Counted from the first letter of the stretch, positions 32,225-40,973 are shown. The stretch: DNA of 64,000 nt from Gemmatimonas aurantiaca T-27 (GCF_000010305.1 NC_012489.1:2425646-2489645); one strand, 5' to 3'. Notes: a model not told the origin generated them from the letters alone. A program made the numbers and translations.

Positions 32225-33750
32225 TGACGCTCTCACAGACCGCCGGACTCGTGGCAGCATGGGCTGGCACCAGCGCGATCGTGGGCGCGGTGTTGTTGCT
32301 GCTCGCACTCGCGGCGCAACCACTGGCCCGCAAGGCACTGCCCTCGCGACTGGTGTGGGCCACCAGCCTGGCCCTGACGCTGCTGGTGACGATCGGACTG
32401 CCGCTGCGGCAAGCAGACAATGCACCGGCATCCGGATCAACGACGAACCTGTCGTTGGTTGAACGTCCGGACGAGGCCACCGCATCGCTCACTTGGAGCG
32501 AGCGGGCCATGCGCGCGACACAATCGGCCGCGCGTTCCGCCGAAACCACCTTGCAAACGGCCGCCACGTGGAGCGCCGGGCGCGCATCACGTGCGCCGAT
32601 CGCTGTACAGTGGGCGCTGGTGTTGGCCTGGCCCGTCGCCTCGCTCACCCTGCTCGTGGTCTTCGGATTCAGCTATCGGCGTCAATCACGCGTGCTCCGT
32701 GACGCAACCCGCGTGAGCCTGCACGGTGTGCCGGTACATGTCTGTGCAGTCAGTGGCCCGGTGGTCTTTGGTGTGATGGCCCCACGCATCGCCGTGCCCG
32801 AGTGGTTGCTCTCCCGCGAGCGCGAAGAACAGGCGTTGGTCGTGCGGCACGAACAGTCGCACATCGAAGCCCGCGACCCGCTCCTGTTGCTGGCGGCATG
32901 TGGCACCGCGATCCTGCTGCCCTGGAATCTCGCGGTGTGGTACATGCTGTCCCGCTTGCGCCTCGCCATCGAGCTCGATTGTGACGCCCGCGTGCTGGCA
33001 CACGGAGTGTCCGCGCGCAGCTACGGCAAACTGCTCATTGATCTCTCCGCCGAGCCTTCGATGCTCGGCAACCCGGCCGCGATGCCGATGTCGGCAACGG
33101 CTTTCTCGTATCGCGCTTCCCACCTCGAACGGAGACTCCGTACCATGACCGCACGCACGACCAGGTTCCTCGTCCTCCGCCGCCTGTCCGTTGTGGGACT
33201 CGGGGCCGTGGGCGCGCTCGCCGCCTGTGGCACCGAACTGCCAACCGCGGCGGAGTTGCAAGCCATGGATGTCGCGAAAGCCGAGCAGCAGATCGGTCGC
33301 GTCGTGACGCTCGATGAAGCCTCCGCCGAGTATTACATCGATGGCAAGCGTGTCGACCGGGATGAAGCCACGGGGCTCAGCGCCGACCGCATCGCCACCA
33401 TCGATGTGCGCAAGCAGGACGGCAAGCAGCAGATTTTCGTGGTCCGTTCAGATTCTGCGGCCCGGGCTTCCGGTCAGACGTCCCAGATCCGCCTTCGTCG
33501 TCCAGACTCATTGGGCCTGATCGTCGCCGACCGTCCCACCGCCGCGCCTGGGAACGGTTTTGCGACGGGGAACCGGAAGCCGTTCGACGGCATCGTCATC
33601 CTGAACGGTAAGCGCAGCACCGAAACCGCCCTCAGCAAGCTCGATCCCAGCACCATCGAAAGCGTGGAGATCGTGAAGGGTCAGGCCGCGATCGCACAGT
33701 ACGGTGCCGATGGCGCCAACGGCGTGATTCGCGTGCTCACGAAGAAGTAG
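32221..33750 (+). CDS. M56 (BlaR1-like) membrane peptidase with TonB-plug-like C-terminus
   Basis: The 509-residue protein has four N-terminal membrane spans (about 11-33, 44-62, 129-150, 222-244), the zinc site HEQSH (210-214) plus ELDCD (E ~251), and a fifth span near 325-340. The last part is not the usual penicillin-sensor domain of BlaR1. Instead it ends with STIESVEIVKGQAAIAQYGA followed by DGANGVIRVLTKK, which mirrors the plug loop of TonB-dependent receptors (compare VKGPSAATLYGTDAANGVIL in the SusC protein here). M56 peptidases with plug-like tails are known in Bacteroidota; the tail's role is unresolved. It forms an operon with the BlaI repressor. Confidence 0.88.
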   Translation: MMTLSQTAGLVAAWAGTSAIVGAVLLLLALAAQPLARKALPSRLVWATSLALTLLVTIGLPLRQADNAPASGSTTNLSLVERPDEATASLTWSERAMRATQSAARSAETTLQTAATWSAGRASRAPIAVQWALVLAWPVASLTLLVVFGFSYRRQSRVLRDATRVSLHGVPVHVCAVSGPVVFGVMAPRIAVPEWLLSREREEQALVVRHEQSHIEARDPLLLLAACGTAILLPWNLAVWYMLSRLRLAIELDCDARVLAHGVSARSYGKLLIDLSAEPSMLGNPAAMPMSATAFSYRASHLERRLRTMTARTTRFLVLRRLSVVGLGAVGALAACGTELPTAAELQAMDVAKAEQQIGRVVTLDEASAEYYIDGKRVDRDEATGLSADRIATIDVRKQDGKQQIFVVRSDSAARASGQTSQIRLRRPDSLGLIVADRPTAAPGNGFATGNRKPFDGIVILNGKRSTETALSKLDPSTIESVEIVKGQAAIAQYGADGANGVIRVLTKK

Positions 33751-33762
33751 ACAGGGCGCCGG

Positions 33763-33784
33763 CCGGCTCGCCAATGCGAGCCGG
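33763..33784. terminator. Weak hairpin between M56 and VapC genes
   Basis: A 9-bp perfect stem (33763-33771 with 33776-33784) closes a CAAT loop, right up to the last base before the VapC stop. There is no T-run on either side, so termination would be inefficient or factor-dependent. Confidence 0.4.
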
Positions 33785-34177
33785 TCAGATCGCGACGCGT
33801 TCGATATCGGTGCGTGTGAACTGATCGCCCGCACCGAGCACGGGCTCTCCCGTCGCTCCCGCCAGCGCGTAGGCAATGCAATCGCCAAATGTGAGACCAG
33901 CCGCATGGCGTCCTCGGCCATAGGTGCGGGCAGCTTCTCTCGCCCGGTGCGCATGGTCTTCCGTGAACGGCACCACCGTGACCTCGAGCTCCCGCAGCAA
34001 CGCATCGAGCTCCAGATCACTGCCACCGCGCCGCTCCCCCATGAGCACCATGGCCGCTTCGACCACCGTCGCCGCAGAAATGAGCCGCATGGGTGACCGC
34101 ATGATCGCCGTGTGCAATGCGGACGCCTCGGCCGTATTCCGCCAGAGTGCGACCAACGAAGACGTGGTCAGGATCAT
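33785..34177 (-). CDS. PIN-domain VapC-like toxin with altered first catalytic residue
   Basis: VapC toxins are Mg-dependent RNases. The 130-residue protein has the PIN fold of the family, with the conserved Glu in ISAATVVEAAMV (about 41), Asp in LTFGDCIAYALA (about 98) and Asp in VLGAGDQFTRTDI (about 117). The first invariant Asp, which normally gives MILDTSALVA, is Thr here (MILTTSSLVA, residue 4). The rest is intact with no frameshift, so this is either a catalytically weakened protein, a PIN variant, or an early step in decay. Its ATG overlaps the VapB stop (ATGA). It converges on the M56 gene. Confidence 0.85.
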   Translation of the reverse strand: MILTTSSLVALWRNTAEASALHTAIMRSPMRLISAATVVEAAMVLMGERRGGSDLELDALLRELEVTVVPFTEDHAHRAREAARTYGRGRHAAGLTFGDCIAYALAGATGEPVLGAGDQFTRTDIERVAI

Positions 34178-34449
34178 CGGGCCACCCCCTGATCGTCGTA
34201 TCCGATCACGGATTCGGTGGTGACGTCGCTGGCGGCCGCGCCTCCCGCGATGCGCTCCTGAATGCGTTGCACCCGAGACCAGGACCGCTCGACGGCTCCA
34301 AGCTTTCTCAGACGTTCACGCGTAAGTCTTTCACGGACAGCGTGTTGTATCGCGTCAGTGATGCTCTCTCCCGTCAGCTCGGCGAGTTCGCGCACAAGCT
34401 TTTCCGCTTCCGGACTCTTGATATTGATGGCCATTGAAGAAGTGTTCAA
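34174..34449 (-). CDS. VapB-like antitoxin
   Basis: The 91-residue protein opens with MAINIKSPEAEKLVRELAEL, then GESITDAIQHAVRERLTRERL, the pattern of Rv0623/VapB-type antitoxins with an N-terminal DNA-binding strand and helices. A C-terminal tail would wrap the toxin. A TTG start at 34449 has GGAAG 6 nt before it; the ATG at 34434 is where the conserved domain begins but has no ribosome-binding site. The gene is divergent from the small-protein operon at 34547 across about 100 bp. VapB usually represses its own promoter, which would lie in that region. Confidence 0.85.
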   Translation of the reverse strand: MNTSSMAINIKSPEAEKLVRELAELTGESITDAIQHAVRERLTRERLRKLGAVERSWSRVQRIQERIAGGAAASDVTTESVIGYDDQGVAR

Positions 34450-34509
34450 CCATATCTTCCATTACACAAGAGCCGGATTCTTCTGTTTCATGATTTTCAG
34501 GAAACCGTA

Positions 34510-34538
34510 TTGACAACGGCGACCTTCGTGCCGAGACT
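34510..34538 (+). promoter_or_regulatory. Near-consensus promoter of a small-protein operon
   Basis: TTGACA (34510-34515), 17-nt spacer and GAGACT (34533-34538). It closely resembles the blaI promoter (same -35, same spacing, GATACT -10). The predicted transcription start falls at 34544-34547, at or next to the ATG of the following 41-codon gene, so its mRNA may be leaderless. Confidence 0.65.
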
Positions 34539-34546
34539 AGAAAAAG

Positions 34547-34672
34547 ATGAACGCGCCCACCATGTCCCCGACGCGACTTAGCCGGCCCCTTGCGGTCGTC
34601 GTAGCCATTCTGGTTACGACGATTCTTGTCGTACGCACCCCGGGAGAGCTGAGCCGCATCGTCGCCATGTGA
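34547..34672 (+). CDS. Small (41-aa) membrane protein
   Basis: I do not recognise this protein. It has 41 residues with a basic N-terminus (SPTRLSRP) and one hydrophobic helix (LAVVVAILVTTILVV), then a short polar tail, so it is probably an N-in single-span membrane peptide. It starts 9 nt after a near-consensus -10, without a Shine-Dalgarno; a leaderless start or initiation at the second ATG (34562) are options. The promoter, size and topology make it more likely real than chance. It could be a small membrane regulator or a type I toxin-like peptide (speculative). A hairpin-rich leader separates it from the next small gene. Confidence 0.5.
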   Translation: MNAPTMSPTRLSRPLAVVVAILVTTILVVRTPGELSRIVAM

Positions 34673-34682
34673 CGCCATCGCC

Positions 34683-34752
34683 GCCTCTCCCGATCACGTT
34701 CGGGAGGGGCGACCTGGTCGGAGTTTCCGGCAGGCCCCTCCCAGGAGGGGCC
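34683..34752 (+). promoter_or_regulatory. Attenuator-like leader with mutually exclusive hairpins
   Basis: Hairpin 1 pairs 34683-34693 with 34700-34710 (11 bp, one G-U). Hairpin 2 pairs 34733-34740 with 34745-34752 (8 bp, loop CCAG), followed by TTCTTC. The 3' arm of hairpin 1 (GGGAGGGGC, 34702-34710) is an exact complement of the segment GCCCCTCCC (34734-34742) that forms the 5' arm of hairpin 2, so only one arrangement can form at a time. CCTCC at 34737-34741 is also complementary to the Shine-Dalgarno at 34765-34769. This suggests attenuation or riboregulation of the next gene; it is inferred from sequence only. Confidence 0.45.
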
Positions 34753-34774
34753 TTCTTCATATCCGGAGGTTCCG

Positions 34775-34936
34775 ATGTTCATGCCATTCGATCGCACCAA
34801 ACAGCCGACCACCCGCAGTCACCAGCACGCCGAGTACCAGAAATCGCCGTTCGTGGAACGGGCACCACATGCCGCGGCACCGGCGGCCATGCGGGATCAT
34901 CCGGACTTTCGTGAACAGGCGGACGGTGCGCCGTGA
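34775..34936 (+). CDS. Small (53-aa) Pro/His/Ala-rich protein
   Basis: I do not recognise this protein. A perfect GGAGG (34765-34769) sits 5 nt before the ATG, the strongest ribosome-binding site in this part of the window. The 53-residue product starts MFMPFDRTKQPTTRSHQH, is soluble, and is rich in His, Pro and Ala with a net basic first half and an acidic tail (DHPDFREQADGAP). It has no membrane segment and no recognisable domain. It lies downstream of the small membrane gene and the hairpin leader, so its expression may depend on the hairpin choice. Confidence 0.55.
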   Translation: MFMPFDRTKQPTTRSHQHAEYQKSPFVERAPHAAAPAAMRDHPDFREQADGAP

Positions 34937-35030
34937 ACGGAGACCGTGTGTTTCTCCGACCGAGCTCGCAGCGTGGGGGGCGCCATGCCGGCGTCCCCCA
35001 ACCACCCGTCGACCATCCCGATCGACACGG

Positions 35031-36080
35031 TCAGTCGCAATGCGCCGGGCTGCGCGAAGGGAGCGGGATGTCCGGTGGGAGCGCATCACGGAGGCGGATC
35101 GCATACACGTTTTCCGCCACAATGGGCGGTCCACCGGCGGCTCCCCGCTGCATGCGCGCAAAGAAAAGCCATTCGCCGTCCGGCGAAAATGCGGGCGCGA
35201 ACTCTGCGGCCGCCGTGTTCACCGCTCGCAATGGCATCGGTTCCGTCCACGACTCCCCTGCCCGGCGGCTCACGTACAGGTCGGAATCACCCAAGCCGTC
35301 GGAGCGCTGGTCCACGAGAATGATCAGCGATTCGTCCGCCGCGATAGCCGCATTGCTCGCCCGACCTGTGGTGTTGACCACTGACAGCGTTTCCGGCGCT
35401 GCGTAGCCTCCGGCATCGAGCGAACGGGCGCGCATGATGACCGATTTGCGCGGCGGCCCGGCAGCCGCACGCGCAAAGTAGAGCGTGCCGCGGCAGCTCA
35501 CGGTGGCGAAGTAGTCGTCGTCCGGACCGTTGATCGGTGCCTCCAGCCGATGTGGCGCACCCCAGCCGCCCACCGTACGCGGGGCGAGCCAGATGTCAAA
35601 ATCAGACCGGTTGGCCGCCCGACCGACGGCCGCGCGCGTGGAGTTGAACAACAGGTCCCCGGTACGGGGCACCACCACCGGATCGATCTCGAGTGCAGAC
35701 GTGTCTGCCCAGGTGAACGGTTTGGGGATCTCCCAAGTCCTACCGGTGCGTGACGCATGGACGAGCTGGATGTGGCGCTCGAATTGAGGGCCGGAAAATG
35801 TGCGGCGCGACAGCACCGCTTCGCGGCCGTCCAGTGAGAGGGCCACGATGAACTCACGATCCCGCGAAAGAATGCCCGGGGCGACCAGCCGCTCGATCGT
35901 ACCCGATGCCGGAGTGGCCAGCGTGACATCCGGCCAGGCGGCGCGGTGGCAGGCCATGAGCCCGACCGCCAACGCCGGGAGTATCGATCGCCGCCATGCG
36001 TGCCCCGCACGTGCAACCCGTGCGCGGTCAGCGGAGTAGAGTTGGATCACGAGCCGATGGTTGGAGGTGAAGAGTCGCAT
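35031..36080 (-). CDS. PD40 (TolB-like propeller) lipoprotein
   Basis: The 349-residue protein carries a lipoprotein-type signal after a basic start (AVGLMACHRA, Cys ~44; an internal start would shorten the leader) and a propeller built from PD40 repeats. The repeats are typical: DREFIVALSLDGREAVL, DLLFNSTRAA-type (VVPRTGDLLFNSTR), DDDYFATVSCRGTLYFAR, AAFAPAFSPDGEWLFFAR-type (EFAPAFSPDGEWLFFAR). PD40 proteins with OmpA domains are common; this one has no such domain. A scaffolding or sensor role in the periplasm is likely (inference). It diverges from the LytTR gene over 213 bp containing three 13-nt repeats. Confidence 0.8.
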   Translation of the reverse strand: MRLFTSNHRLVIQLYSADRARVARAGHAWRRSILPALAVGLMACHRAAWPDVTLATPASGTIERLVAPGILSRDREFIVALSLDGREAVLSRRTFSGPQFERHIQLVHASRTGRTWEIPKPFTWADTSALEIDPVVVPRTGDLLFNSTRAAVGRAANRSDFDIWLAPRTVGGWGAPHRLEAPINGPDDDYFATVSCRGTLYFARAAAGPPRKSVIMRARSLDAGGYAAPETLSVVNTTGRASNAAIAADESLIILVDQRSDGLGDSDLYVSRRAGESWTEPMPLRAVNTAAAEFAPAFSPDGEWLFFARMQRGAAGGPPIVAENVYAIRLRDALPPDIPLPSRSPAHCD

Positions 36081-36099
36081 CCATTCCCCTGACCATCGA

Positions 36100-36138
36100 C
36101 GTACCGTGTCCGCGTACCCTGTCCGCGTACCGTGGCCG
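36100..36138. repeat. Three 13-nt direct repeats in a divergent promoter region
   Basis: CGTACCGTGTCCG, CGTACCCTGTCCG and CGTACCGTGGCCG follow one another without gaps at 36100-36138. They lie between the PD40 and LytTR genes. The units agree at 11 of 13 positions. LytTR-family proteins bind direct repeats, so these are plausible autoregulatory sites, although the 13-nt period is shorter than most described LytTR sites (about 20-21). Confidence 0.45.
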
Positions 36139-36293
36139 ACGCCCAGGAGTGGAGCGCATCATTCCGACCTCACAGATTCTCGACAACCGCACGGTGACGA
36201 ATCCGCTGTTTTATGGGGCGGGTGTCCCCATGTTGCCATTGGTCATGGGACCGCCGCCCACATGAGCACCGAACCACACCTGAGCGAATCCCC

Positions 36294-37172
36294 ATGCGTG
36301 CCCTGACCGCCATCGCGCGATGGCCGCACCTCATGCAACTGGGGGTGCTGGCCATCGTGCTGATCACGACCCAGACGCTGATCCTGCACGGCGCCACGGG
36401 GAGGCACACCCCAACGCCCATGGCCTTCGCGTGGTCGTTGGCCACCGTCGCCGCGTGGGGCCTCGCGCTGATGCCGGCCCTCTTCGCCTTGCGTCGCTGG
36501 TCTGACCGTGTTCGCCATCGACGCATCATGGGTGCGTTGATCGCAGTCGTCGGCACGATGCTCGTCATCGCTGTGGCTGGCGCACTACGCGCCGCGATCG
36601 ATCCTTGGATCCCGACCCTCGCGCCGCCGGAATGGATCGCCGAGCGGTCTTTCATGGTGCGGGCCCGCGACTATTGGTTGCGCTGGCTGGGTCCGGGGAC
36701 GCTCTTCTGCATGCTGCTCCTGGTGCTGCGCCTGCGCGCCGAGGCGGCCCCGCAGGCGCACACCGCCTCGTCACCATCCGACGCTCGCCCAGCCGACACT
36801 TCTGCCGACACCTCTGCCACGTTCCCTTCGCACATCACTGTCCGGGTGGGGGAGAGTCAGCTGGTGGTGCCAACAGCCTCCATCGCGTGGTGTGAAGCCG
36901 ATGGGAATTACGTGCGATTGCATCTGATGGACCAGCCAGCCGATCAGCGGCCGATCATCGCACGCATTCCGTTGGGTCAATTGGCCGCCATGCTCGATCC
37001 GCATCGGTTTGTGCGTGTGCACCGATCCATCGTGGTTGCGGTCGATCAGGTCGTGGAGCTGCGATCGCCACGAGATCGCGGGGCCACCGTCGTACTGCGC
37101 TCGGGCGCCATCGCGCCGGTCAGTCGTGATGGCCGTCGCCTGTTGCGCCTGAACCTCGGCCCCTCCAACTGA
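36294..37172 (+). CDS. Membrane-bound LytTR-family transcriptional regulator
   Basis: The 292-residue product has four predicted membrane segments (about 12-30, 45-65, 80-100 and 135-150) and a cytoplasmic LytTR DNA-binding domain (about 190-288), with VPTASIAWCEADGNYVRLHL and DPHRFVRVHRSIVVAVDQVV as hallmarks. There is no receiver domain and no partner histidine kinase, so it is a one-component membrane regulator of the kind common in Bacteroidota and Gemmatimonadota. The ATG at 36294 is chosen over a longer reading that lacks conserved sequence. A hairpin at 37196-37230 ends it. Confidence 0.85.
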   Translation: MRALTAIARWPHLMQLGVLAIVLITTQTLILHGATGRHTPTPMAFAWSLATVAAWGLALMPALFALRRWSDRVRHRRIMGALIAVVGTMLVIAVAGALRAAIDPWIPTLAPPEWIAERSFMVRARDYWLRWLGPGTLFCMLLLVLRLRAEAAPQAHTASSPSDARPADTSADTSATFPSHITVRVGESQLVVPTASIAWCEADGNYVRLHLMDQPADQRPIIARIPLGQLAAMLDPHRFVRVHRSIVVAVDQVVELRSPRDRGATVVLRSGAIAPVSRDGRRLLRLNLGPSN

Positions 37173-37195
37173 CGGCGCGCAGGGGCGCTTCGACA

Positions 37196-37230
37196 AAACG
37201 GCGGGCCACTCCAGAGAGTGCCCGCCGTTT
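37196..37230. terminator. Terminator between LytTR and IcmF genes
   Basis: Arms 37196-37211 and 37216-37230 form a 15-bp stem with one bulged base and a 4-nt loop, with AAA/TTT at the ends. It lies between the convergent LytTR and icmF genes and can act in both directions. Confidence 0.8.
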
Positions 37231-37262
37231 GTGTCATGGCCGCCGGTTGGCGTCAATGGCTG

Positions 37263-40200
37263 TTACATGTTGCGACGATACTGGCCACCCACGGTGAACA
37301 ACGCCTGACTGATCTGTCCCAGCGTGCACACCTTGGTCGTTTCCATGAGTTCCTCGAACAGATTGCCATTGCGCAGTGCCGCCTTGCGCAGGCGTTCGAG
37401 TGCCGCCTTGCCCTTTTCCGCATTGCGCGCCTGCACCGCCTGCGCCGTGCCGATCTGCTGTTCCTTCTCCTCGGTCGTGGAGCGGATCACTTCCTTCGGC
37501 AACATCGTGGGTGAGCCGTCGGCCGACAGGAAGGTGTTCACGCCGATCACCGGCAACTCACCGGTGTGCTTCAGCGTCTCGTAGTACAGCGATTCTTCCT
37601 GGATCTTGCCGCGCTGGTACATGGTCTCCATGGCACCCAGCACGCCACCACGCTCGCTGATCCGATCGAATTCCTGCAGCACGGCCTCTTCCACCAGGTC
37701 GGTCAGCTTCTCGATGATGAACGATCCCTGGATGGGATTCTGGTTCTTCGCGAGCCCGAACTCGTGATTGATGATCAACTGAATGGCCATCGCACGACGC
37801 ACACTCTCTTCGGTGGGCGTGGTGATGGCTTCGTCGTAGGCGTTCGTGTGCAGCGAATTGCAATTGTCGAAGATGGCGTACAGCGCCTGCAGCGTGGTGC
37901 GAATGTCGTTGAACGAAATTTCCTGCGCGTGCAACGACCGTCCGCTGGTCTGCACGTGGTACTTGAGCATCTGCGACCGTGGCGCACCCTCGTAGCGCAG
38001 CTTGAGCGCCTTGGCCCAGATACGCCGCGCCACACGACCGATCACGGCGTACTCGGGGTCGGTACCATTCGAGAAGAAGAACGACAGGTTCGGCGCAAAG
38101 CTGTCGATGGGCAGGCCTCGCGCGAGGTAGTACTCCACGTATGTGAAGCCGTTGGCCAGCGTGAACGCCAACTGCGACACCGGAGTAGCTCCGGCCTCGG
38201 CGATGTGATAGCCCGAGATCGACACGGAATAGAAATTCCGCACGTCGTTCTTCGTGAAGTACTCCTGCACATCGCCCATCAGCTTGAGCGAAAACTCGGT
38301 GGAGAAGATGCAGGTGTTCTGCGCCTGATCTTCCTTCAGGATGTCGGCCTGCACCGTACCACGCACCTTCGTGATCGTTTCCCGCTTGATGCGATCATAC
38401 ACCTCGGCCGGCAGTACCATGTCGCCCGTCACGCCCAGCAACATGAGGCCCAGGCCATCGTTGCCGGCCGGCAGCGGTCCCGCGTAGGTCGGGCGCGCCT
38501 GTCCCACCGACGCGAAGTGCGCCTCGATCTTCGCGTTCACCTCCGCTTCGAGTCCTTCGGCCCGGATGTACTTCTCGCACTGCTGATCGATGGCCGCGTT
38601 CATGAAGAAGCCGGTGAGCATCGGCGCCGGGCCGTTGATCGTCATCGACACCGACGTCTTCGCATCCGCGAGATCGAAGCCGGAGTACAGCTTCTTGGCG
38701 TCGTCGAGGCAGCAGATGGACACACCGGAGTTGCCGATCTTGCCGTAGATGTCGGGCCGTGTGGCCGGATCGTTGCCGTACAGCGTCACCGAGTCGAAGG
38801 CGGTGGACAGGCGATGCGCCGGCTGCCCCTGCGACACGTAGTGGAAACGACGGTTCGTACGCTCCGGTCCCCCTTCACCGGCAAACATGCGCGTGGGGTC
38901 TTCACCTTCGCGCTTGAACGGGAACACACCCGCGGTGAACGGGAACTCACCCGGCACATTCTCCTGCAGCACCCAGCGCAGCACATCGCCCCACCCCTGG
39001 TACGATGGCAACGCCACCTTGGGCACCTGCTGGTGCGACAACGATTCCGTGGTGAGCGGCACCGTGATGTCCTTGCCGCGCACCTGGTACGTGAACGTGT
39101 TGCCGTCGTACCGCTGATGCTGCGTGGGCCACTGCTCGAGGATGCGACGATTCTCGCCATCGAGCTTGAGACCGATCTTGTCCTTGGCGTCGGCGATGGC
39201 CGCATTGTCTTCGACCAACCGCTCGGCTTCGGTAAGCGCCTGCAGCTTGTTGGCCACGTCCGACTGCGTGCCCACCCAGGCATTGTAGCGACGCACCGAC
39301 TCGCTGATCTCAGCGAGATAGCGCACGCGCTCGGGCGGGATGATGTTGATCTTCTCCGACTCGTCGTCACCGGCATCGAGCTGTGACCGCAACGGCGCCT
39401 GGCACTTCTCCGCGATGCGATCCATCAACGTGCGATAGAGACGCGTGGTGCCCGGATCGTTGAACTGCGACGCGATCGTGCCCACCACGGGCATCTGATC
39501 CACGGCGCGATCGAACTGCCGATGATTGCGCTGATACTGCTTGCGCACATCACGCAGTGCATCCAGTGCGCCACGCTTGTCGAACTTGTTCAGCGCGACC
39601 ACATCGGCGAAGTCGAGCATGTCGATCTTTTCGAGCTGCGTGGCCGCACCATACTCGGGCGTCATCACGTACAGCGCAACATCGGAGTGGTTCGTGATGG
39701 CCGTGTCCGACTGACCGATACCCGCCGTTTCCAGGATGATCAGGTCGAAGCCTGCCATCTTGAGGACCGCTACGGCGTCCTGCACATACGACGACAACGC
39801 GAGGTTGGCCTGACGTGTGGCCAGCGAGCGCATGTAGACACGTGGATTGTTGATCGCGTTCATGCGGATGCGATCACCGAGCAACGCACCACCCGTCTTG
39901 CGCTTGGACGGATCCACCGAGATGATGCCGATGGTCTTGTCGCTGAAATCCAGCAGGTAGCGACGCACCAGTTCATCCACCAACGACGACTTGCCCGCAC
40001 CACCGGTGCCCGTGATGCCCAACACCGGTGTACGACGCGTGGCCGCATCGGCGCGGATCTGGTCGAACAATCCCAGATGTTCGTCGCGGAAGTTTTCGGC
40101 GGCGGAAATGAGGCGTCCGATGGAACGGGCATCACGCCCGGCGGCCTTCTCCACATCGTCCTGCGTGACATCGCGGCCCGTCGGGAAATCGCAGCGACGC

Positions 40201-40661
40201 AGGAGGTCATTGATCATGCCCTGCAGCCCCATCGCACGCCCATCGTCCGGCGAGTACACGTGTTCGATGCCGTACGCATGCAACTCGGCGATCTCGTCGG
40301 GCAGAATCACCCCACCACCGCCCGCGAAGATGCGGATGTGCCCGCAACCCGCCTCCTGCAGCCGGTCGTGCATGTACTTGAGGTACTCGACATGCCCACC
40401 CTGGTACGACGTCATCGCAATCGCGTTGACGTCTTCCTGGATCGCACAGTTCACGACCTCGTCCACCGAGCGATCATGTCCGAGGTGAATGACCTCGGCG
40501 CCGCTCGCCTGGATGATGCGTCGCATCACATTGATCGCGGCATCGTGGCCGTCGAACAGGGACGCGGCCGTCACGATCCGGATCTTGTGCTGGGCCGAAT
40601 AGATGCCCGAATCCGTCGGCGCGGGCCGGGACTGGGGAGCAGGAGAGATCGTTGTCGCCAT
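37263..40661 (-). CDS. icmF: Fused acyl-CoA mutase IcmF (isobutyryl-CoA mutase with MeaB-like GTPase)
   Basis: IcmF interconverts isobutyryl-CoA and n-butyryl-CoA with adenosylcobalamin, and can act on isovaleryl-/pivalyl-CoA. From the ATG at 40661 the 1132-residue protein has the IcmF order. First a B12-binding domain (about 25-160, with [17 protein letters not shown] and [13 protein letters not shown]). Next comes a MeaB-like G-protein (P-loop [34 protein letters not shown]). The mutase barrel follows (TINGPAP-type [29 protein letters not shown]). A longer reading to 40820 runs into the small CWC gene and is rejected. The fused G domain protects the cofactor. The Phe/Gln residues that tell isobutyryl from methylmalonyl specificity cannot be placed by eye. 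Confidence 0.93.
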   Translation of the reverse strand: MATTISPAPQSRPAPTDSGIYSAQHKIRIVTAASLFDGHDAAINVMRRIIQASGAEVIHLGHDRSVDEVVNCAIQEDVNAIAMTSYQGGHVEYLKYMHDRLQEAGCGHIRIFAGGGGVILPDEIAELHAYGIEHVYSPDDGRAMGLQGMINDLLRRCDFPTGRDVTQDDVEKAAGRDARSIGRLISAAENFRDEHLGLFDQIRADAATRRTPVLGITGTGGAGKSSLVDELVRRYLLDFSDKTIGIISVDPSKRKTGGALLGDRIRMNAINNPRVYMRSLATRQANLALSSYVQDAVAVLKMAGFDLIILETAGIGQSDTAITNHSDVALYVMTPEYGAATQLEKIDMLDFADVVALNKFDKRGALDALRDVRKQYQRNHRQFDRAVDQMPVVGTIASQFNDPGTTRLYRTLMDRIAEKCQAPLRSQLDAGDDESEKINIIPPERVRYLAEISESVRRYNAWVGTQSDVANKLQALTEAERLVEDNAAIADAKDKIGLKLDGENRRILEQWPTQHQRYDGNTFTYQVRGKDITVPLTTESLSHQQVPKVALPSYQGWGDVLRWVLQENVPGEFPFTAGVFPFKREGEDPTRMFAGEGGPERTNRRFHYVSQGQPAHRLSTAFDSVTLYGNDPATRPDIYGKIGNSGVSICCLDDAKKLYSGFDLADAKTSVSMTINGPAPMLTGFFMNAAIDQQCEKYIRAEGLEAEVNAKIEAHFASVGQARPTYAGPLPAGNDGLGLMLLGVTGDMVLPAEVYDRIKRETITKVRGTVQADILKEDQAQNTCIFSTEFSLKLMGDVQEYFTKNDVRNFYSVSISGYHIAEAGATPVSQLAFTLANGFTYVEYYLARGLPIDSFAPNLSFFFSNGTDPEYAVIGRVARRIWAKALKLRYEGAPRSQMLKYHVQTSGRSLHAQEISFNDIRTTLQALYAIFDNCNSLHTNAYDEAITTPTEESVRRAMAIQLIINHEFGLAKNQNPIQGSFIIEKLTDLVEEAVLQEFDRISERGGVLGAMETMYQRGKIQEESLYYETLKHTGELPVIGVNTFLSADGSPTMLPKEVIRSTTEEKEQQIGTAQAVQARNAEKGKAALERLRKAALRNGNLFEELMETTKVCTLGQISQALFTVGGQYRRNM

Positions 40662-40678
40662 GAGGATTGGACCTGATA

Positions 40679-40927
40679 TCAGGAGAGCCGGGTCGCCCCG
40701 CGTGCGCGAATGGCCGACAGGCACGGTTCGCAGTAGCAGGACATCGGTTCTGGCGCGGCAGAAGGGGCTGGACGTTCGGTTGTCAGCAACCCCGGAAGAT
40801 AAGCCACTGCCCGGCTGCACCAGCAGGCCGACGCATCACACGCGCCGGCCGCCATGGTGCACCCGTTCTCCACGCCGCAGGAGGGGCAGCGGCGTGGATC
40901 CGTGGACAGGGCGGGAGGAAAGGACAC
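40679..40927 (-). CDS. Cysteine-rich CWC family protein
   Basis: This 82-residue protein has [13 protein letters not shown] and [12 protein letters not shown] in order, the pattern of the Cys-rich CWC family (C-P-x-C-G ... C-W-C ... C-x-C-x-x-C-L). The spacing supports a zinc or metal-binding fold; the function is unknown. The start is uncertain: GTG at 40927 follows AAGGGAG closely, and no ATG is available before the motif except further upstream (41047). The stop is 17 nt before the icmF start, so the two may be cotranscribed. Confidence 0.7.
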   Translation of the reverse strand: MSFPPALSTDPRRCPSCGVENGCTMAAGACDASACWCSRAVAYLPGLLTTERPAPSAAPEPMSCYCEPCLSAIRARGATRLS

Positions 40928-40973
40928 ACTCCCTTTACGTTGTCGGCCCCGGGATGCTGAAGAGGTCGCGGCG

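Noticed and set aside
37566-39386. 606-codon plus-strand open frame inside icmF
   Set aside because: It is antisense to a clear acyl-CoA mutase, with Arg/His-rich composition and no start signals.
40662-40820. 53-codon N-terminal extension of icmF
   Set aside because: It overlaps the CWC gene and has no similarity to the start of IcmF, whose core begins at 40661.
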